Below, in pieces: positions 9,475 through 17,760 of a stretch of DNA of 64,000 nt. Location: positions 1 through 64,000 of the forward strand of contig JAUSFB010000077.1 in the NCBI GenBank assembly GCA_030651575.1, in the 5' to 3' direction. The notes below the pieces were generated by a model. It did no database searches. It was not told the origin of the DNA and saw only the letters and a program-made list of their open reading frames with translations. A program made the position numbers and the translations under genes. This DNA is from Phaeospirillum sp. (lineage in GTDB: Bacteria; Pseudomonadota; Alphaproteobacteria; Rhodospirillales; Magnetospirillaceae). Each line of letters opens with the position of its first letter. Position 1 is the stretch's first letter.

Positions 9475-10289
9475 AGAGAGGAATATTTTTTGCCCTTGTG
9501 ATTTTATTGGGTGTTCGCGTGGTTCATGCCGATGAACTCTTCTCCGGCGACAAAGAGAGTTATTTTGTCTATACGATTCAATTGCCTGGAAATGGTGGAG
9601 AGGGTTACCGATTTGAAACGCAATTGTTAAAAAATCAGACCGGCAGATATGAACTCATTTTATGGGATTGGAGCGAGGGAGTACAAAGAATCACTTGCGA
9701 CCTTGCTGATCGTTCAGGAAATCCGTGGGCTGTCTGTCTGGTCCCAAAAAACTTTGGGATGAACTTTTTAAGGCTGACTTTCAATACCGCATCGGACCCC
9801 AGCGTTTCTGTCAACCAATCCCCCAATTTTACCGACACGGAATTTGTGGCCAAGGCAAAACCGGAGTTGCAAGAATGTCCGGATGGCAAAGTGCTGAGCG
9901 CCGACAATACCCAATGCGTTGATCCCCAGACGTGCCCGGAGGGAAAAATTTTGAGTGCCGATCGCAGAGTGTGTGTCGATCCGCCGCTTTGCGACGAGGG
10001 CAAAGTGTTGAATGTGGATTCTACCGAATGTATCGATCCGCCCATATGCACGGGCAATCAGACTCTCAACTCCGATGGCAATCAATGTCTGGATGCCGCT
10101 CTTCCGGAAAATGGGGGCGATGCCGGGACGATTGATCCCGGATTTGGGGTCAAAGAGCCGGGAAGTTCTGCCGACAAAAAAAGCTGGTTTTGTAGTCTGA
10201 ATAAAAATGCAGAAATGGATTCGATGACATTTTTGTGGCTGGTCCTGCCGCTACTCTTTGCAAAACTGCGCAATAAAACTTCTGTCTGA
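9471..10289 (+). CDS. Secreted protein with four Cys-rich repeats and matching C-terminal anchor
   Basis: A 272-residue protein with a signal peptide (MKRGIFFALVILLGVRVVHA), a beta-rich N-terminal domain similar in layout to its neighbour, and four tandem repeats of about 26 residues (about 131-210) of the form C-P-x-G-K-x-L-x-x-D-x-x-x-C-x-D-P. The tail is CSL, eight polar residues, a hydrophobic span (MTFLWLVLPLLFA) and basic residues, the same plan as the upstream protein. Coupled to that gene by ATGA, so the two are probably made together and placed in the same envelope site. Its 3' end overlaps the convergent metallopeptidase gene by 39 bases. Confidence 0.72.
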   Translation: MKRGIFFALVILLGVRVVHADELFSGDKESYFVYTIQLPGNGGEGYRFETQLLKNQTGRYELILWDWSEGVQRITCDLADRSGNPWAVCLVPKNFGMNFLRLTFNTASDPSVSVNQSPNFTDTEFVAKAKPELQECPDGKVLSADNTQCVDPQTCPEGKILSADRRVCVDPPLCDEGKVLNVDSTECIDPPICTGNQTLNSDGNQCLDAALPENGGDAGTIDPGFGVKEPGSSADKKSWFCSLNKNAEMDSMTFLWLVLPLLFAKLRNKTSV

Positions 10290-11867
10290 TAACTCCTCGC
10301 CCGTGACGTGCGGCACCAGTTTTTTCCAGTGCCACATGCTTCCCATTTTAAACATTCTCTCTTTCAAAATTTTTCCGATCTTGTCGGCGTTTAAAAAAGA
10401 GACTTCGCTCAAGGGTTTGCTCAAAGCCTCTTTCTCAAGTGTGTTGGCAATTTGCGCCGCCATCAATTCTCCCAGAAGATAATTTTGATAATAGACCGGC
10501 GCCGAGGCGATATGAATTTTTGCGGCCCAGTCGGGATAGTCGCGTCCTTCCGGCTTGTCCAGCAGTTGAAACTCTTTCACCAGCTTCCACCAGAGACCGT
10601 TCAAATCCTGGTCGGGATTGGAATAGAGGGCCTTTTCAAAAGAGGTGACGACCATCACCCAGCGGGCAATGATCAGTTTGTCCAAGGATAATCCTTCCCA
10701 CAAATCTTTTTCCATCGGCGCCATTTGTTTTTCGGGGATGCCCAGCATGGCTTTGAGCCAGTGGGGGTGATGCATCATCCGCTCCATCAGCATGGCGATG
10801 GCCTCGGTTGCAAAAATGTGGGCCTCGTCGCGCATAAAGTATGGAATCTTGGGATCGATATTTTTGGAATAGGCGGCGTGTCCCAATTCATGAAGCATGG
10901 TGGAGGCCCAATAGTTGTTGGGGCGAATGTTGGCCAGCACGCGCACATCGCGCCCGCGATCCATGGTGATGCAAAACGCATGCTGACTCTTTCCCTGTTT
11001 TTCAAAAAGGTCGCTTCGCTCCAGCACATCCGAAATATCGAGATCCATTCCCGAATAAAATTCGCGGCAGACTTTCAAAATATCAACATTTTTTAACCAG
11101 GGATCGAGATCGACCGTCTCTGGTGGCGGGGCCTGCTGGGCAAAGGGGTCTTCATAATGCCACGGCTGGATCTCTTCCGGTTTTATGCCGTAGCGTTTGG
11201 CCAGTCTTTCGTGAAGTGCCCCGATTTTTTTTGAAAAGGTTTTCTCACTCGCATTTTTAAGATGGCCAAACATATCGAAAAGCCAGACGGAATCGAGCTC
11301 CTGCATTTTGAATGACATGGCAAAATGATTTGGAAACCCGAGTTTCACTGCGGCGGCGTTTCTTTTTTTGGCCAGCTCGCGGACTTTGTCGGCAACCAGC
11401 GGGGCAATCTGTTTGGTCGATTCCCATACCTCTTTGCGGCGGTTGGAATTTTTTTCTGTTTTGAGAATTTCTTTCAGGTCGTTGTTGGTCTGCTTTTTTC
11501 CATCCAACTCGGCTCTGAAATTGTTGTAGATCATTTCGATTTCGGTCTGGCGTTCCACCAGATCGCCGATCGTTTTTTCATCGAGCTGATTGGGGGTGTA
11601 GGATTTGACCAGCAGGTCGATCTGCCTCTCTATCAGGGGGTCGGCAACGCCTGCTGCCTGCCATTGCTTGAGCTGGGCAAATTCGTCGGGGTTGGAGAAA
11701 ATAATTTTGAGGGTTTTCTCCGTCTCGCCCAATTCTTTGGCCGCGGTTTCATCGCCGGTGGTGGCAAACGTCCAATAGAGTTGGCAAAGTTTTTTCTCCA
11801 AAGGGGCGCACTTTTGTGTCATCTCTTCGATGAAAGTTTCGGGAGATATTTTTTGCTTGCTAGCCAT
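10251..11867 (-). CDS. Zinc metallopeptidase, M2/M3-like (gluzincin)
   Basis: A 538-residue, mostly helical protein without a signal peptide, so probably cytoplasmic. HELGH at residues 326-330 gives two zinc ligands; the downstream Glu in IFATEAIAMLMERM about 25 residues later fits the third ligand of gluzincins. The surrounding sequence (FCITMDRGRDVRVLANIRP before HELGH) is closer to the M2 angiotensin-converting-enzyme layout than to classic M3 oligopeptidases. Expected role: oligopeptide degradation. It overlaps the 3' end of the Cys-rich gene in convergent orientation. Confidence 0.8.
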   Translation of the reverse strand: MASKQKISPETFIEEMTQKCAPLEKKLCQLYWTFATTGDETAAKELGETEKTLKIIFSNPDEFAQLKQWQAAGVADPLIERQIDLLVKSYTPNQLDEKTIGDLVERQTEIEMIYNNFRAELDGKKQTNNDLKEILKTEKNSNRRKEVWESTKQIAPLVADKVRELAKKRNAAAVKLGFPNHFAMSFKMQELDSVWLFDMFGHLKNASEKTFSKKIGALHERLAKRYGIKPEEIQPWHYEDPFAQQAPPPETVDLDPWLKNVDILKVCREFYSGMDLDISDVLERSDLFEKQGKSQHAFCITMDRGRDVRVLANIRPNNYWASTMLHELGHAAYSKNIDPKIPYFMRDEAHIFATEAIAMLMERMMHHPHWLKAMLGIPEKQMAPMEKDLWEGLSLDKLIIARWVMVVTSFEKALYSNPDQDLNGLWWKLVKEFQLLDKPEGRDYPDWAAKIHIASAPVYYQNYLLGELMAAQIANTLEKEALSKPLSEVSFLNADKIGKILKERMFKMGSMWHWKKLVPHVTGEELSDRSFIAQFCKE

Positions 11868-11917
11868 GGGGGAGCCTTATATTGAAGCCGGGCCTTTCTG
11901 TCCAAGTGAAAAAAGGA

Positions 11918-11989
11918 GGGCGCGTAGCTCAACGGTAGAGCACTGCCTTCACACGGCAGGGGTTACAGGTTCGAAACCTGTCGCGCCCA
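11918..11989 (+). tRNA. tRNA-Val (CAC)
   Basis: A complete cloverleaf: acceptor GGGCGCG (11918-11924) pairs with CGCGCCC (11982-11988). The D arm is GCTC...GAGC. The anticodon stem CTGCC/GGCAG encloses TTCACAC with anticodon CAC at 11950-11952. The T arm is ACAGG-TTCGAAA-CCTGT. The CCA end is not encoded (ACAA follows). Confidence 0.95.
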
Positions 11990-12008
11990 CAATGGTTCGA
12001 CAAGCTCA

Positions 12009-12464
12009 TCACGAACGGTGAGTTTTTATCTGCCGAAGGCCCTCATATAAAACAATGCCGACGGCGGTGGCGAGGTTCAAGCTCCTCACCGGCCCCCACA
12101 TGGGAATAGTCAAAAGATTTTTTTTGTGATCTTCCCTTATTTTTGCGGGCAAACCCGATCCTTCTGAGCCAAAAACCAGAATATCATCCTCTTTATATTT
12201 TATATTTGTGTATGATTTTTTCCCATGGGTGCTCAAAAACAAGAAGCGGGATTTTGGGTTTTCTTTTTTAATTTCTTCCAGATTTTCCACCACCTTCACA
12301 TCGAGATCTTTCCAATAATCGAGACCGGAGCGTTTGATTTCTTTGGAGTCGATAAAAAACCCGAGCGGCTTGACCAGATAGAGGGAAACATCGGCGGCGA
12401 CACAAAGCCTGCCGATGTTTCCCGTGTTTTGCGGAATTTCTGGCCGGAATAAAACGACTTTCAC
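12009..12464 (-). CDS. trmL: tRNA (cytidine(34)-2'-O)-methyltransferase TrmL
   Basis: A 151-residue SPOUT methyltransferase that 2'-O-methylates the wobble base of tRNA-Leu. Family motifs: FRPEIPQNTGNIGRLC at the start, FGSEGSGLP near residue 99 and IPMWGPVRSLNLATAVGIVLYE forming the trefoil-knot SAM site. Its start lies a few bases after the stop of the FKBP gene, so they probably share a transcript. A second TrmL gene occurs at 46661-47149, one of the duplications that point to two genomes in this window. Confidence 0.93.
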   Translation of the reverse strand: MKVVLFRPEIPQNTGNIGRLCVAADVSLYLVKPLGFFIDSKEIKRSGLDYWKDLDVKVVENLEEIKKENPKSRFLFLSTHGKKSYTNIKYKEDDILVFGSEGSGLPAKIREDHKKNLLTIPMWGPVRSLNLATAVGIVLYEGLRQIKTHRS

Positions 12465-12466
12465 AA

Positions 12467-12877
12467 TTATTTCACCTGCAACAGTTCTACGTCAAAAATG
12501 AGATCGGCGTTGGGCGGAATATCGGCGCCGGCCCCTCTGCTTCCGTAACCCAGGTTGGCGGGAATCATCAGCGTTCTTTTGCCGCCGACCTTCATCCCTT
12601 GCACCCCTTCATCCCAACCCTTGATGACCATCCCCTGTCCCAGCGGAAAACTGAACGGCTGACCGTGATCGTAGGAGCTGTCGAATTTTTTACCCTTGGT
12701 TCCTTTTTGATCGAGCCAGCCGGTATATTGGACGACGACTTCTTTTCCGGCGGGAGCCATCGTGCCGGTGCCGACTTTTGTGTCGGTATATTTGAGACCG
12801 CTCTTGGTGGTGACCGTGGTGGTCGCCGCAAAGGCCAGTGAAGAGACGCATAGCGCCATCAGACCGAGTGTATTCAT
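12467..12877 (-). CDS. Exported FKBP-type peptidyl-prolyl isomerase
   Basis: A 136-residue protein with a short signal peptide (MNTLGLMALCVSSLAFA) and one FKBP domain with the usual segments VQYTGWL, FDSSYDHGQPFSFPLGQGMVIKGWDEG and IPANLGYG. It catalyses cis-trans isomerisation of prolyl bonds, here most likely in the periplasm. GAGGCAAC just before the ATG serves as ribosome site. It leads an operon with trmL and is divergent from the SlyD-type gene. Confidence 0.92.
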   Translation of the reverse strand: MNTLGLMALCVSSLAFAATTTVTTKSGLKYTDTKVGTGTMAPAGKEVVVQYTGWLDQKGTKGKKFDSSYDHGQPFSFPLGQGMVIKGWDEGVQGMKVGGKRTLMIPANLGYGSRGAGADIPPNADLIFDVELLQVK

Positions 12878-12984
12878 GTTGCCTCCTTTAAGTTGAGGCT
12901 TGGACCTTAGCGCAATTTTTTTGCATTGCCAAGGAAAGGTGTGCGGTATAAAGAGGCGCCTTCATTAAACTTCAAGGAGAGATT

Positions 12985-13458
12985 ATGAAAAAACAGGTCG
13001 TCTCGTTTCACTACACACTCAAAAATAAAGAGGGAAAGGTTATTGATTCCTCCAATGGCAATGAGCCGCTCACTTTTCTGGAAGGGGCCAGCCAGATTAT
13101 CCCCGGTTTGGAAAAAGGGGTTAAAGGGATGAAAAAGGGTGAGAAAAAGGCGGTTGTTATTGCTCCCGATGATGGTTATGGCCAATATGACAAACGTTTT
13201 GTGATCAGCGTCAATCGTGATCAGTTGCCAGAAGGGGAAATTAAAGTGGGAGACCAGTTTCAGGTCGGCCCCAGTCCGGAGGAATCACAGGTCGTGCAGG
13301 TGATGGAGGTGAACGACAAGACCGTGACGCTGGACGGAAATCATCCGCTGGCAGGGCAGGATCTTTTTTTTGATGTCGAAATTGCAGATGTGCGCGATGC
13401 GACAGAAGAAGAACTGACACACGGTCATGCACACGGGGCGCACGGGCATCATCATTAA
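12985..13458 (+). CDS. slyD: SlyD-type FKBP peptidyl-prolyl isomerase
   Basis: A 157-residue cytoplasmic protein with an FKBP domain interrupted by the IF chaperone loop (about residues 70-125), the SlyD arrangement. The C-terminal tail (HGHAHGAHGHHH) is histidine-rich, as in SlyD proteins that bind nickel and feed hydrogenase or urease maturation. AAGGAGAG precedes the ATG. apaG follows 12 bases downstream, so the two are probably co-transcribed. The symbol is given by architecture. Confidence 0.88.
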   Translation: MKKQVVSFHYTLKNKEGKVIDSSNGNEPLTFLEGASQIIPGLEKGVKGMKKGEKKAVVIAPDDGYGQYDKRFVISVNRDQLPEGEIKVGDQFQVGPSPEESQVVQVMEVNDKTVTLDGNHPLAGQDLFFDVEIADVRDATEEELTHGHAHGAHGHHH

Positions 13459-13470
13459 ATCAGAAACTTT

Positions 13471-13854
13471 ATGTTTCAAGAAACCACACACGGCATACGC
13501 ATTCGCGCAACGCCCCAGTTTGAAGCGGAGCAATCCGATCTTGAAGGGGGGGTTTTTGTTTTCAGTTACACCATCGACATTTTCAACGAAAGCAATCAGA
13601 CCATCCAGTTGATCTCCCGCAAATGGGTCATCACCGACGCCAATGGAAAAACAGAAGAGGTGCAGGGGCCGGGCGTTGTGGGGGAACAGCCGGTGCTTGA
13701 ACCGGGGCAGAACCATTCCTACACCAGCTTTTGTCCTCTGGCCACGCCGATAGGTTCCATGCACGGCACGTATCAGATGGTCACCAGAGAGGGAGCCTCG
13801 TTTGATGCGGTGATTCCCACTTTCACCCTGGCATTTCCCAACGCCCTCAATTAA
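13471..13854 (+). CDS. apaG: ApaG-domain protein
   Basis: A 127-residue single-domain protein of fibronectin-III-like fold. The conserved ApaG segments are visible: FSYTIDIFNES, LISRKWVITDANG, EVQGPGVVGEQPVLEPG and MHGTYQM. ApaG is associated with Co2+ resistance in enterobacteria, and its biochemical role is not settled. Placed after slyD in one direction. Family call firm. Confidence 0.93.
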   Translation: MFQETTHGIRIRATPQFEAEQSDLEGGVFVFSYTIDIFNESNQTIQLISRKWVITDANGKTEEVQGPGVVGEQPVLEPGQNHSYTSFCPLATPIGSMHGTYQMVTREGASFDAVIPTFTLAFPNALN

Positions 13855-13861
13855 TCCGCAT

Positions 13862-13900
13862 TGTCATTGCGAGGCCCTTTAGGGCCGTGGCAATCCCGGT
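13862..13900. repeat. Dispersed palindromic repeat, intergenic copy
   Basis: A hairpin-forming element with ends TGTCATTGC and GCAATCCCGG, inner arms GGCCC-TTTA-GGGCC. It fills the space between the convergent apaG and EVE-domain genes and may also help terminate both transcripts. Same family as the copies at 6437, 16389, 19106 and 19151. Confidence 0.8.
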
Positions 13901-14364
13901 TAACCCCCGCCCATTTTCTGTATAATCTCAAAATGCGCCTTCGACACCGGTTGAATGGAGAGTCTTGAACCTCTCATGGCAACCATAATGCCAGAGAGCT
14001 TTGGATTTCTTTTGATCTCCTCGAGCGATACAAACCGCGGCAATTTTTCAACGAACTGAACGTCGACCATAAACCATTGTGGTCTGGTGGGGATCGATTT
14101 GGGATCGAAGTGTTTGTCCTTGGGGTCGAAGGCGGTGGTGTCGGCATAGCCCGCCTTACAAATGCGCATGATTCCTGCCACTCCGGATGGCTCCGCATTG
14201 GAGTGATAAAAAAAGGCGAGGTCTCCCGTTTTCATCTGATCGCGCATGAAGTTTCTCGCCTGAAAATTGCGCACGCCGCTCCAGAATGTTTTTTTGTCGC
14301 GCTTCAAGTCATCAATCGAATAACTCGTCGGCTCCGACTTCATCAGCCAATATTGGGTTGTCAT
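13900..14364 (-). CDS. EVE domain (PUA-like) protein
   Basis: About 154 residues covering one EVE domain: it begins YWLMKSEPTSYSIDDL and contains FWSGVRNFQARNFMRD, DLAFFYHSN and a final RGSRLSIQPV. EVE domains belong to the PUA-like group and bind modified nucleotides in DNA or RNA; in bacteria many are encoded alone near methylation or defence genes. An upstream ATG at 14454 would add 30 unlikely residues and run through the next gene's promoter, so I use ATG 14364. A second EVE gene sits at 26193-26606 in the GC-rich part. Confidence 0.88.
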   Translation of the reverse strand: MTTQYWLMKSEPTSYSIDDLKRDKKTFWSGVRNFQARNFMRDQMKTGDLAFFYHSNAEPSGVAGIMRICKAGYADTTAFDPKDKHFDPKSIPTRPQWFMVDVQFVEKLPRFVSLEEIKRNPKLSGIMVAMRGSRLSIQPVSKAHFEIIQKMGGG

Positions 14365-14398
14365 GGTGGAAAAAGCCCTATACTGGGAGGTTCCTTTT

Positions 14399-14728
14399 AT
14401 GTCAGCACAAAAAACATATCCGCCGGAATATCTTGAAGGGATCAAACTCTTCAACCGTGGAGAATATTACGAAGCCCACGAGGCGTGGGAAAAAATATGG
14501 CTTTGTTCTCACGGAGAGGAAAAGCTTTTTTATCAGGGGCTTATCCAGACGGCCGCCACCCTTTTAAAGCTTCAAGAAAACAAAATGCCGGCGGCGGCCC
14601 AGAGGTTGCGCGAGGCGGCTTTGGACAAACTTTCCAAGGTAAAGAGTCCCTTTATGGGTTTGGATATTCTGAAAATCGTCTCCGAATTGGAGCACCCGAC
14701 TTTCAAATTGACTTTGAATCTCCTTTAA
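14399..14728 (+). CDS. DUF309 family protein
   Basis: About 109 residues. The DUF309 signature is clear: GIKLFNRGEYYEAHEAWEKI followed by LFYQGLIQTAA. The fold is an alpha-helical hairpin pair and the function is unknown. ATG 14399 is preceded by GGGAGG; the ATG at 14363 would overlap the divergent EVE gene and has no ribosome site. It begins 34 bases from the EVE start on the other strand, so the two promoters must overlap. Confidence 0.88.
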   Translation: MSAQKTYPPEYLEGIKLFNRGEYYEAHEAWEKIWLCSHGEEKLFYQGLIQTAATLLKLQENKMPAAAQRLREAALDKLSKVKSPFMGLDILKIVSELEHPTFKLTLNLL

Positions 14729-14746
14729 GACAAGCATCCAGCACTT

Positions 14747-16060
14747 ATGTTTACTGCATCACCTGTCTATAGCCTTGCCTCCGCTCTCTTTTCCGGTCCG
14801 CCAGCGTTGGGTGAAACGCTAGCCGCACTCGATGCAAGTGGCGGGCTTAATTTGGCCATCATGAAGTCGTTGGTTCCGGTCGTTGATGTTTATGGAAAAT
14901 CACTTCCAAATGCCGAAGGAGGGGACAATGTTCATGCCGCCTCTTCTGCATTCCAGAGGGCATTAGTCGTTTCCAACTTGGAAGATGCAAAATCGGCGTT
15001 AATCCGTCTGGAAAAATTGGTGGCGGGTTTACCCCCTGCAATACACACTTTGGCGGTTGAAAGAACCCGGACGACTCTGGTGCGGAATTTGGCTGGCCGG
15101 GGGGAGCGCGTTGAACGTGTCCAACGGGCTCTGGCGGAAATGTATTCGGCAGTCCATGTGCATGTGTACGGAGGTTCCTCTCCTGATATTAGCGGTGTCC
15201 TTCTGGGTGCCTCTTTGCTTCTCGAAGGAAATTTTAATCTGGAATCGTTGATCGCCGATGCCGCCAAAGATTTCGGTGCACTTTGGCAGTTAACACAGAT
15301 GGCCATCCTTCATTCTTATCGTTTTACGCCAATGCATGTTCAGTTGATTTTAGAGGCTTCAGCCGCACAACCTGAAATAATTGTTGTTCTTGCCTATTTA
15401 AAACAAAATAATCGGCCCATTTTTACCCCCGACATTTTAAGAGACATGATTAATCGCTCTGTAACGGAAGAGAGATTGATTCCTGTGGTGAGGGATCTTC
15501 TTTTTGAGACTAAAGAGGTTGATGCCTCACATAAGAAAGCACTTTTGGATGCTTTTGAAAAAGCGCCGAAATTGGCGGAGGCTGTTGCGCATCTCGAGCT
15601 GGAACTGTTTGACTCTGCAGATATAACAAGGCTGGTCGCGTTGATGCCGAAATCCGGTTATTTTTCTCCTGTTTTTCGCATGTTGAAACATTTTATTGAG
15701 GAAGAGAAAACTGATTTTTTTACCCCTTCCGTGATCACTTCTCTTCTCTCTCTCGATCCACGGGAAAACGGAGCATCCATTTCAGCATTGTTGTATAGCT
15801 TGTCTTATCACAGCGTGGAGGGTTTCACCCACGCACATGTGACTCCCCTTCTCAATATGACGGACAGGGTAAATCATCGATATAATCAGAATGTTTTTTC
15901 TATTTTGGCCGATAAAAAGCCCGAAATTTTTGATGCCAATGATGTTATTTTGCTGAAATCCAGAGCATGGTCTGCAGTTGCCTTAAAAATTCTCAAACAA
16001 AAACGCCCCGATCTTTTTCGTTCACGCTGGAAATTTTGGAAAGAGCGCCCCGCCGCCTGA
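14747..16060 (+). CDS. Hypothetical alpha-helical protein
   Basis: A 437-residue protein that I do not recognise. It is almost entirely helical by composition, with repeated patterns of the kind 'F-x-P-D/S-x-I/V-x-x-L' spaced roughly 40-50 residues apart (for example TPDILRDMI, TPSVITSLL, THAHVTPLL), which suggests a degenerate helical-repeat solenoid. No signal peptide is evident. The C-terminus is basic and aromatic (SRWKFWKERPAA). It follows the DUF309 gene by 18 bases and overlaps the convergent TIGR02757 gene by 68 bases. Confidence 0.55.
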   Translation: MFTASPVYSLASALFSGPPALGETLAALDASGGLNLAIMKSLVPVVDVYGKSLPNAEGGDNVHAASSAFQRALVVSNLEDAKSALIRLEKLVAGLPPAIHTLAVERTRTTLVRNLAGRGERVERVQRALAEMYSAVHVHVYGGSSPDISGVLLGASLLLEGNFNLESLIADAAKDFGALWQLTQMAILHSYRFTPMHVQLILEASAAQPEIIVVLAYLKQNNRPIFTPDILRDMINRSVTEERLIPVVRDLLFETKEVDASHKKALLDAFEKAPKLAEAVAHLELELFDSADITRLVALMPKSGYFSPVFRMLKHFIEEEKTDFFTPSVITSLLSLDPRENGASISALLYSLSYHSVEGFTHAHVTPLLNMTDRVNHRYNQNVFSILADKKPEIFDANDVILLKSRAWSAVALKILKQKRPDLFRSRWKFWKERPAA

Positions 16061-16829
16061 AATTCCATCCGTTCTCCATCCCGTAGTGGCAAATCGCAAA
16101 ATCAAAACGGACCGGATCTTTGGGGTCGAGTGTTTTTAAAAATTGGGTGATCTCCACCGCCATTTTCCATGAGGGATTTTTCTGTCGGCTGATTTTGAAC
16201 CGTTTTGCAAATTGGTGGAGATGGGTGTCGAGTGGCACAATCAGTTTGGATGGCGGAATATTTTTCCAAAGTCCCAGATCGATGCCATCTTCTGCGCGCA
16301 CCATCCAGCGCAAAAACATATTGAGCCGCTTGCAGGGGGACTTTCCGGCAGGGGATGGAAAAAGAAAACTAAAACCGCGCGTCCCCCTTGTCATTGCGAG
16401 CCCAGAGGGCGAAGCAATCCCGGTCGCCAACCGTTTAATCCTTTCCGAAAAACTGACCAACGCACTCCCCACATCCAAATCAGATTCTTTGTAGCCCGCC
16501 AGAAAAAAATTCTCAATCGAACCATGCGATTTTAATATTTTTTTAATCACACGAAAGAGGAGTTCAATGTCTTCGTGGCGGACCCACCGATGCCCCAGCG
16601 TTTGATCCTCAGTCACTAGTCCTTTCTCCCTGGTCCATAATTTTAAAATGCTTTCCACCGATGCCAAAATTGACTTTGCATTCCCAAACGCCAGCAACGC
16701 CGAAACAAAGGCAACAATCTCCTGCTCGCGCGGATCGGTATATTGATGCGCAAACCAGACCGGGTCGGCGCTCAAAAAGCGGCGGTCATATTGTTTGGCG
16801 ATTTTTTGAACAAAGGCAGTCGGTGTCAT
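15993..16829 (-). CDS. TIGR02757 (DUF2400) family protein with in-frame repeat insertion
   Basis: A 278-residue protein of the TIGR02757 family, related to the HhH-GPD/endonuclease III fold; function unproven. Family segments: YTDPREQEIVAFVSALLAFG, CKRLNMFLRWMVRAEDGIDLG and LDTHLHQFAKRF. Between about residues 154 and 167 there is an insertion, GIASPSGLAMTRGT, which is the translated dispersed repeat and not part of the family core. About 20 residues beyond the usual end (after HYGMENG) overlap the convergent helical gene. It overlaps the ThiF-like gene upstream by 44 bases, suggesting one operon. Confidence 0.85.
   Translation of the reverse strand: MTPTAFVQKIAKQYDRRFLSADPVWFAHQYTDPREQEIVAFVSALLAFGNAKSILASVESILKLWTREKGLVTEDQTLGHRWVRHEDIELLFRVIKKILKSHGSIENFFLAGYKESDLDVGSALVSFSERIKRLATGIASPSGLAMTRGTRGFSFLFPSPAGKSPCKRLNMFLRWMVRAEDGIDLGLWKNIPPSKLIVPLDTHLHQFAKRFKISRQKNPSWKMAVEITQFLKTLDPKDPVRFDFAICHYGMENGWNFRRRGALSKISSVNEKDRGVFV
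16389..16424. repeat. Dispersed palindromic repeat inserted in frame in the TIGR02757 gene
   Basis: Ends TGTCATTGCGAG and GAAGCAATCCCGGT with a CCC-AGA-GGG centre, the same family as the intergenic copies. Read on the minus strand it adds about 12 residues to the host protein without breaking its frame. Confidence 0.8.
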
Positions 16830-17538
16830 AGGAAAATTTGATCTCTTTGAAATTCATTTTCAGGGCATCACAACAGAGAAGGCGTCCCAAAAGCAGATCG
16901 CCTTTTTCCAGAATAATTTTGATCGTCTCGGTCGCTTGCAATGTGCCGATGATCCCCGGCAATACGCCCAACACGCCCGCCTCCGCGCAGGAGGGAGAAT
17001 CCTCTGGCGGTGGTGGCGTGGAATAGAGACAGCGATAACATGGCCCGCGCCCCGGCCAGAAAACAGAGACTTGGCCCTCAAAACGCAACACGCTTCCGTG
17101 CACAAACGGTTTTTTTAAACGCACGCAGGTGTCGTTGATAATATAACGTGTTGCAAAATTGTCCGAGCCATCAACGATCACATCGCAATTTTTAAAAAGA
17201 GATTGAGCGTTGTCCTGTGTGAGTTTTATATTATGCGTTTCAATTTTAATTTCGGGATTGAGTTCTGTCAGAGTTTTGCGCGCCGATTCTGTTTTGGCCT
17301 CCCCCACTCTTTGAGTGGTGTGCAAAATTTGGCGCTGTAAATTGGAGAGATCAACGACATCAAAATCGACAAGCCCGACTGTTCCGACTCCCGCCGCCGC
17401 CAGATAGAGAGCCGCCGGAGAACCCAGCCCCCCAGCCCCGACGATCAGCACTTTGGCCGCACCAAGTTTCTCTTGGCCCAGCGGCCAGAGTTCCGGCAAA
17501 ATCACCTGGCGGATATATCTGCGGGTTGACGTAGTCAT
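16786..17538 (-). CDS. ThiF/MoeB/HesA-type adenylyltransferase
   Basis: A 250-residue E1-like enzyme. The nucleotide-binding region GAGGLGSPAALYLAAAGVG (about 33-51) is followed by DFDVVDLSNLQRQILH with the adenylation Arg/Gln. The segment CAEAGVLGVLPGIIGTLQA is typical of MoeB and ThiF. Two CxxC-like pairs (CYRC near 181 and CLC at the end) would bind zinc. It should adenylate the C-terminal Gly-Gly of a ThiS- or MoaD-like sulfur carrier, but no carrier gene is adjacent, so ThiF and MoeB cannot be told apart. Confidence 0.88.
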   Translation of the reverse strand: MTTSTRRYIRQVILPELWPLGQEKLGAAKVLIVGAGGLGSPAALYLAAAGVGTVGLVDFDVVDLSNLQRQILHTTQRVGEAKTESARKTLTELNPEIKIETHNIKLTQDNAQSLFKNCDVIVDGSDNFATRYIINDTCVRLKKPFVHGSVLRFEGQVSVFWPGRGPCYRCLYSTPPPPEDSPSCAEAGVLGVLPGIIGTLQATETIKIILEKGDLLLGRLLCCDALKMNFKEIKFSYDTDCLCSKNRQTI

Positions 17539-17760
17539 AAAGGGTTTGATTTAGACGGCTCTCTATATGGCATGCCATGGGATTGCAAGAATTCCTTCAC
17601 CCATCATACCGAGATTGAAAATAGATTTCTTTAATAATTTTAAACAGATACAAGGATTATTAACACCTACTTGTAGATTTGTAAAAAATTTAAAAAAAGA
17701 GGCAACTTTTTTTGACAAGGTGCGATAAGAGTGTGACAGCAAAACAACAAAGGAGAACTT

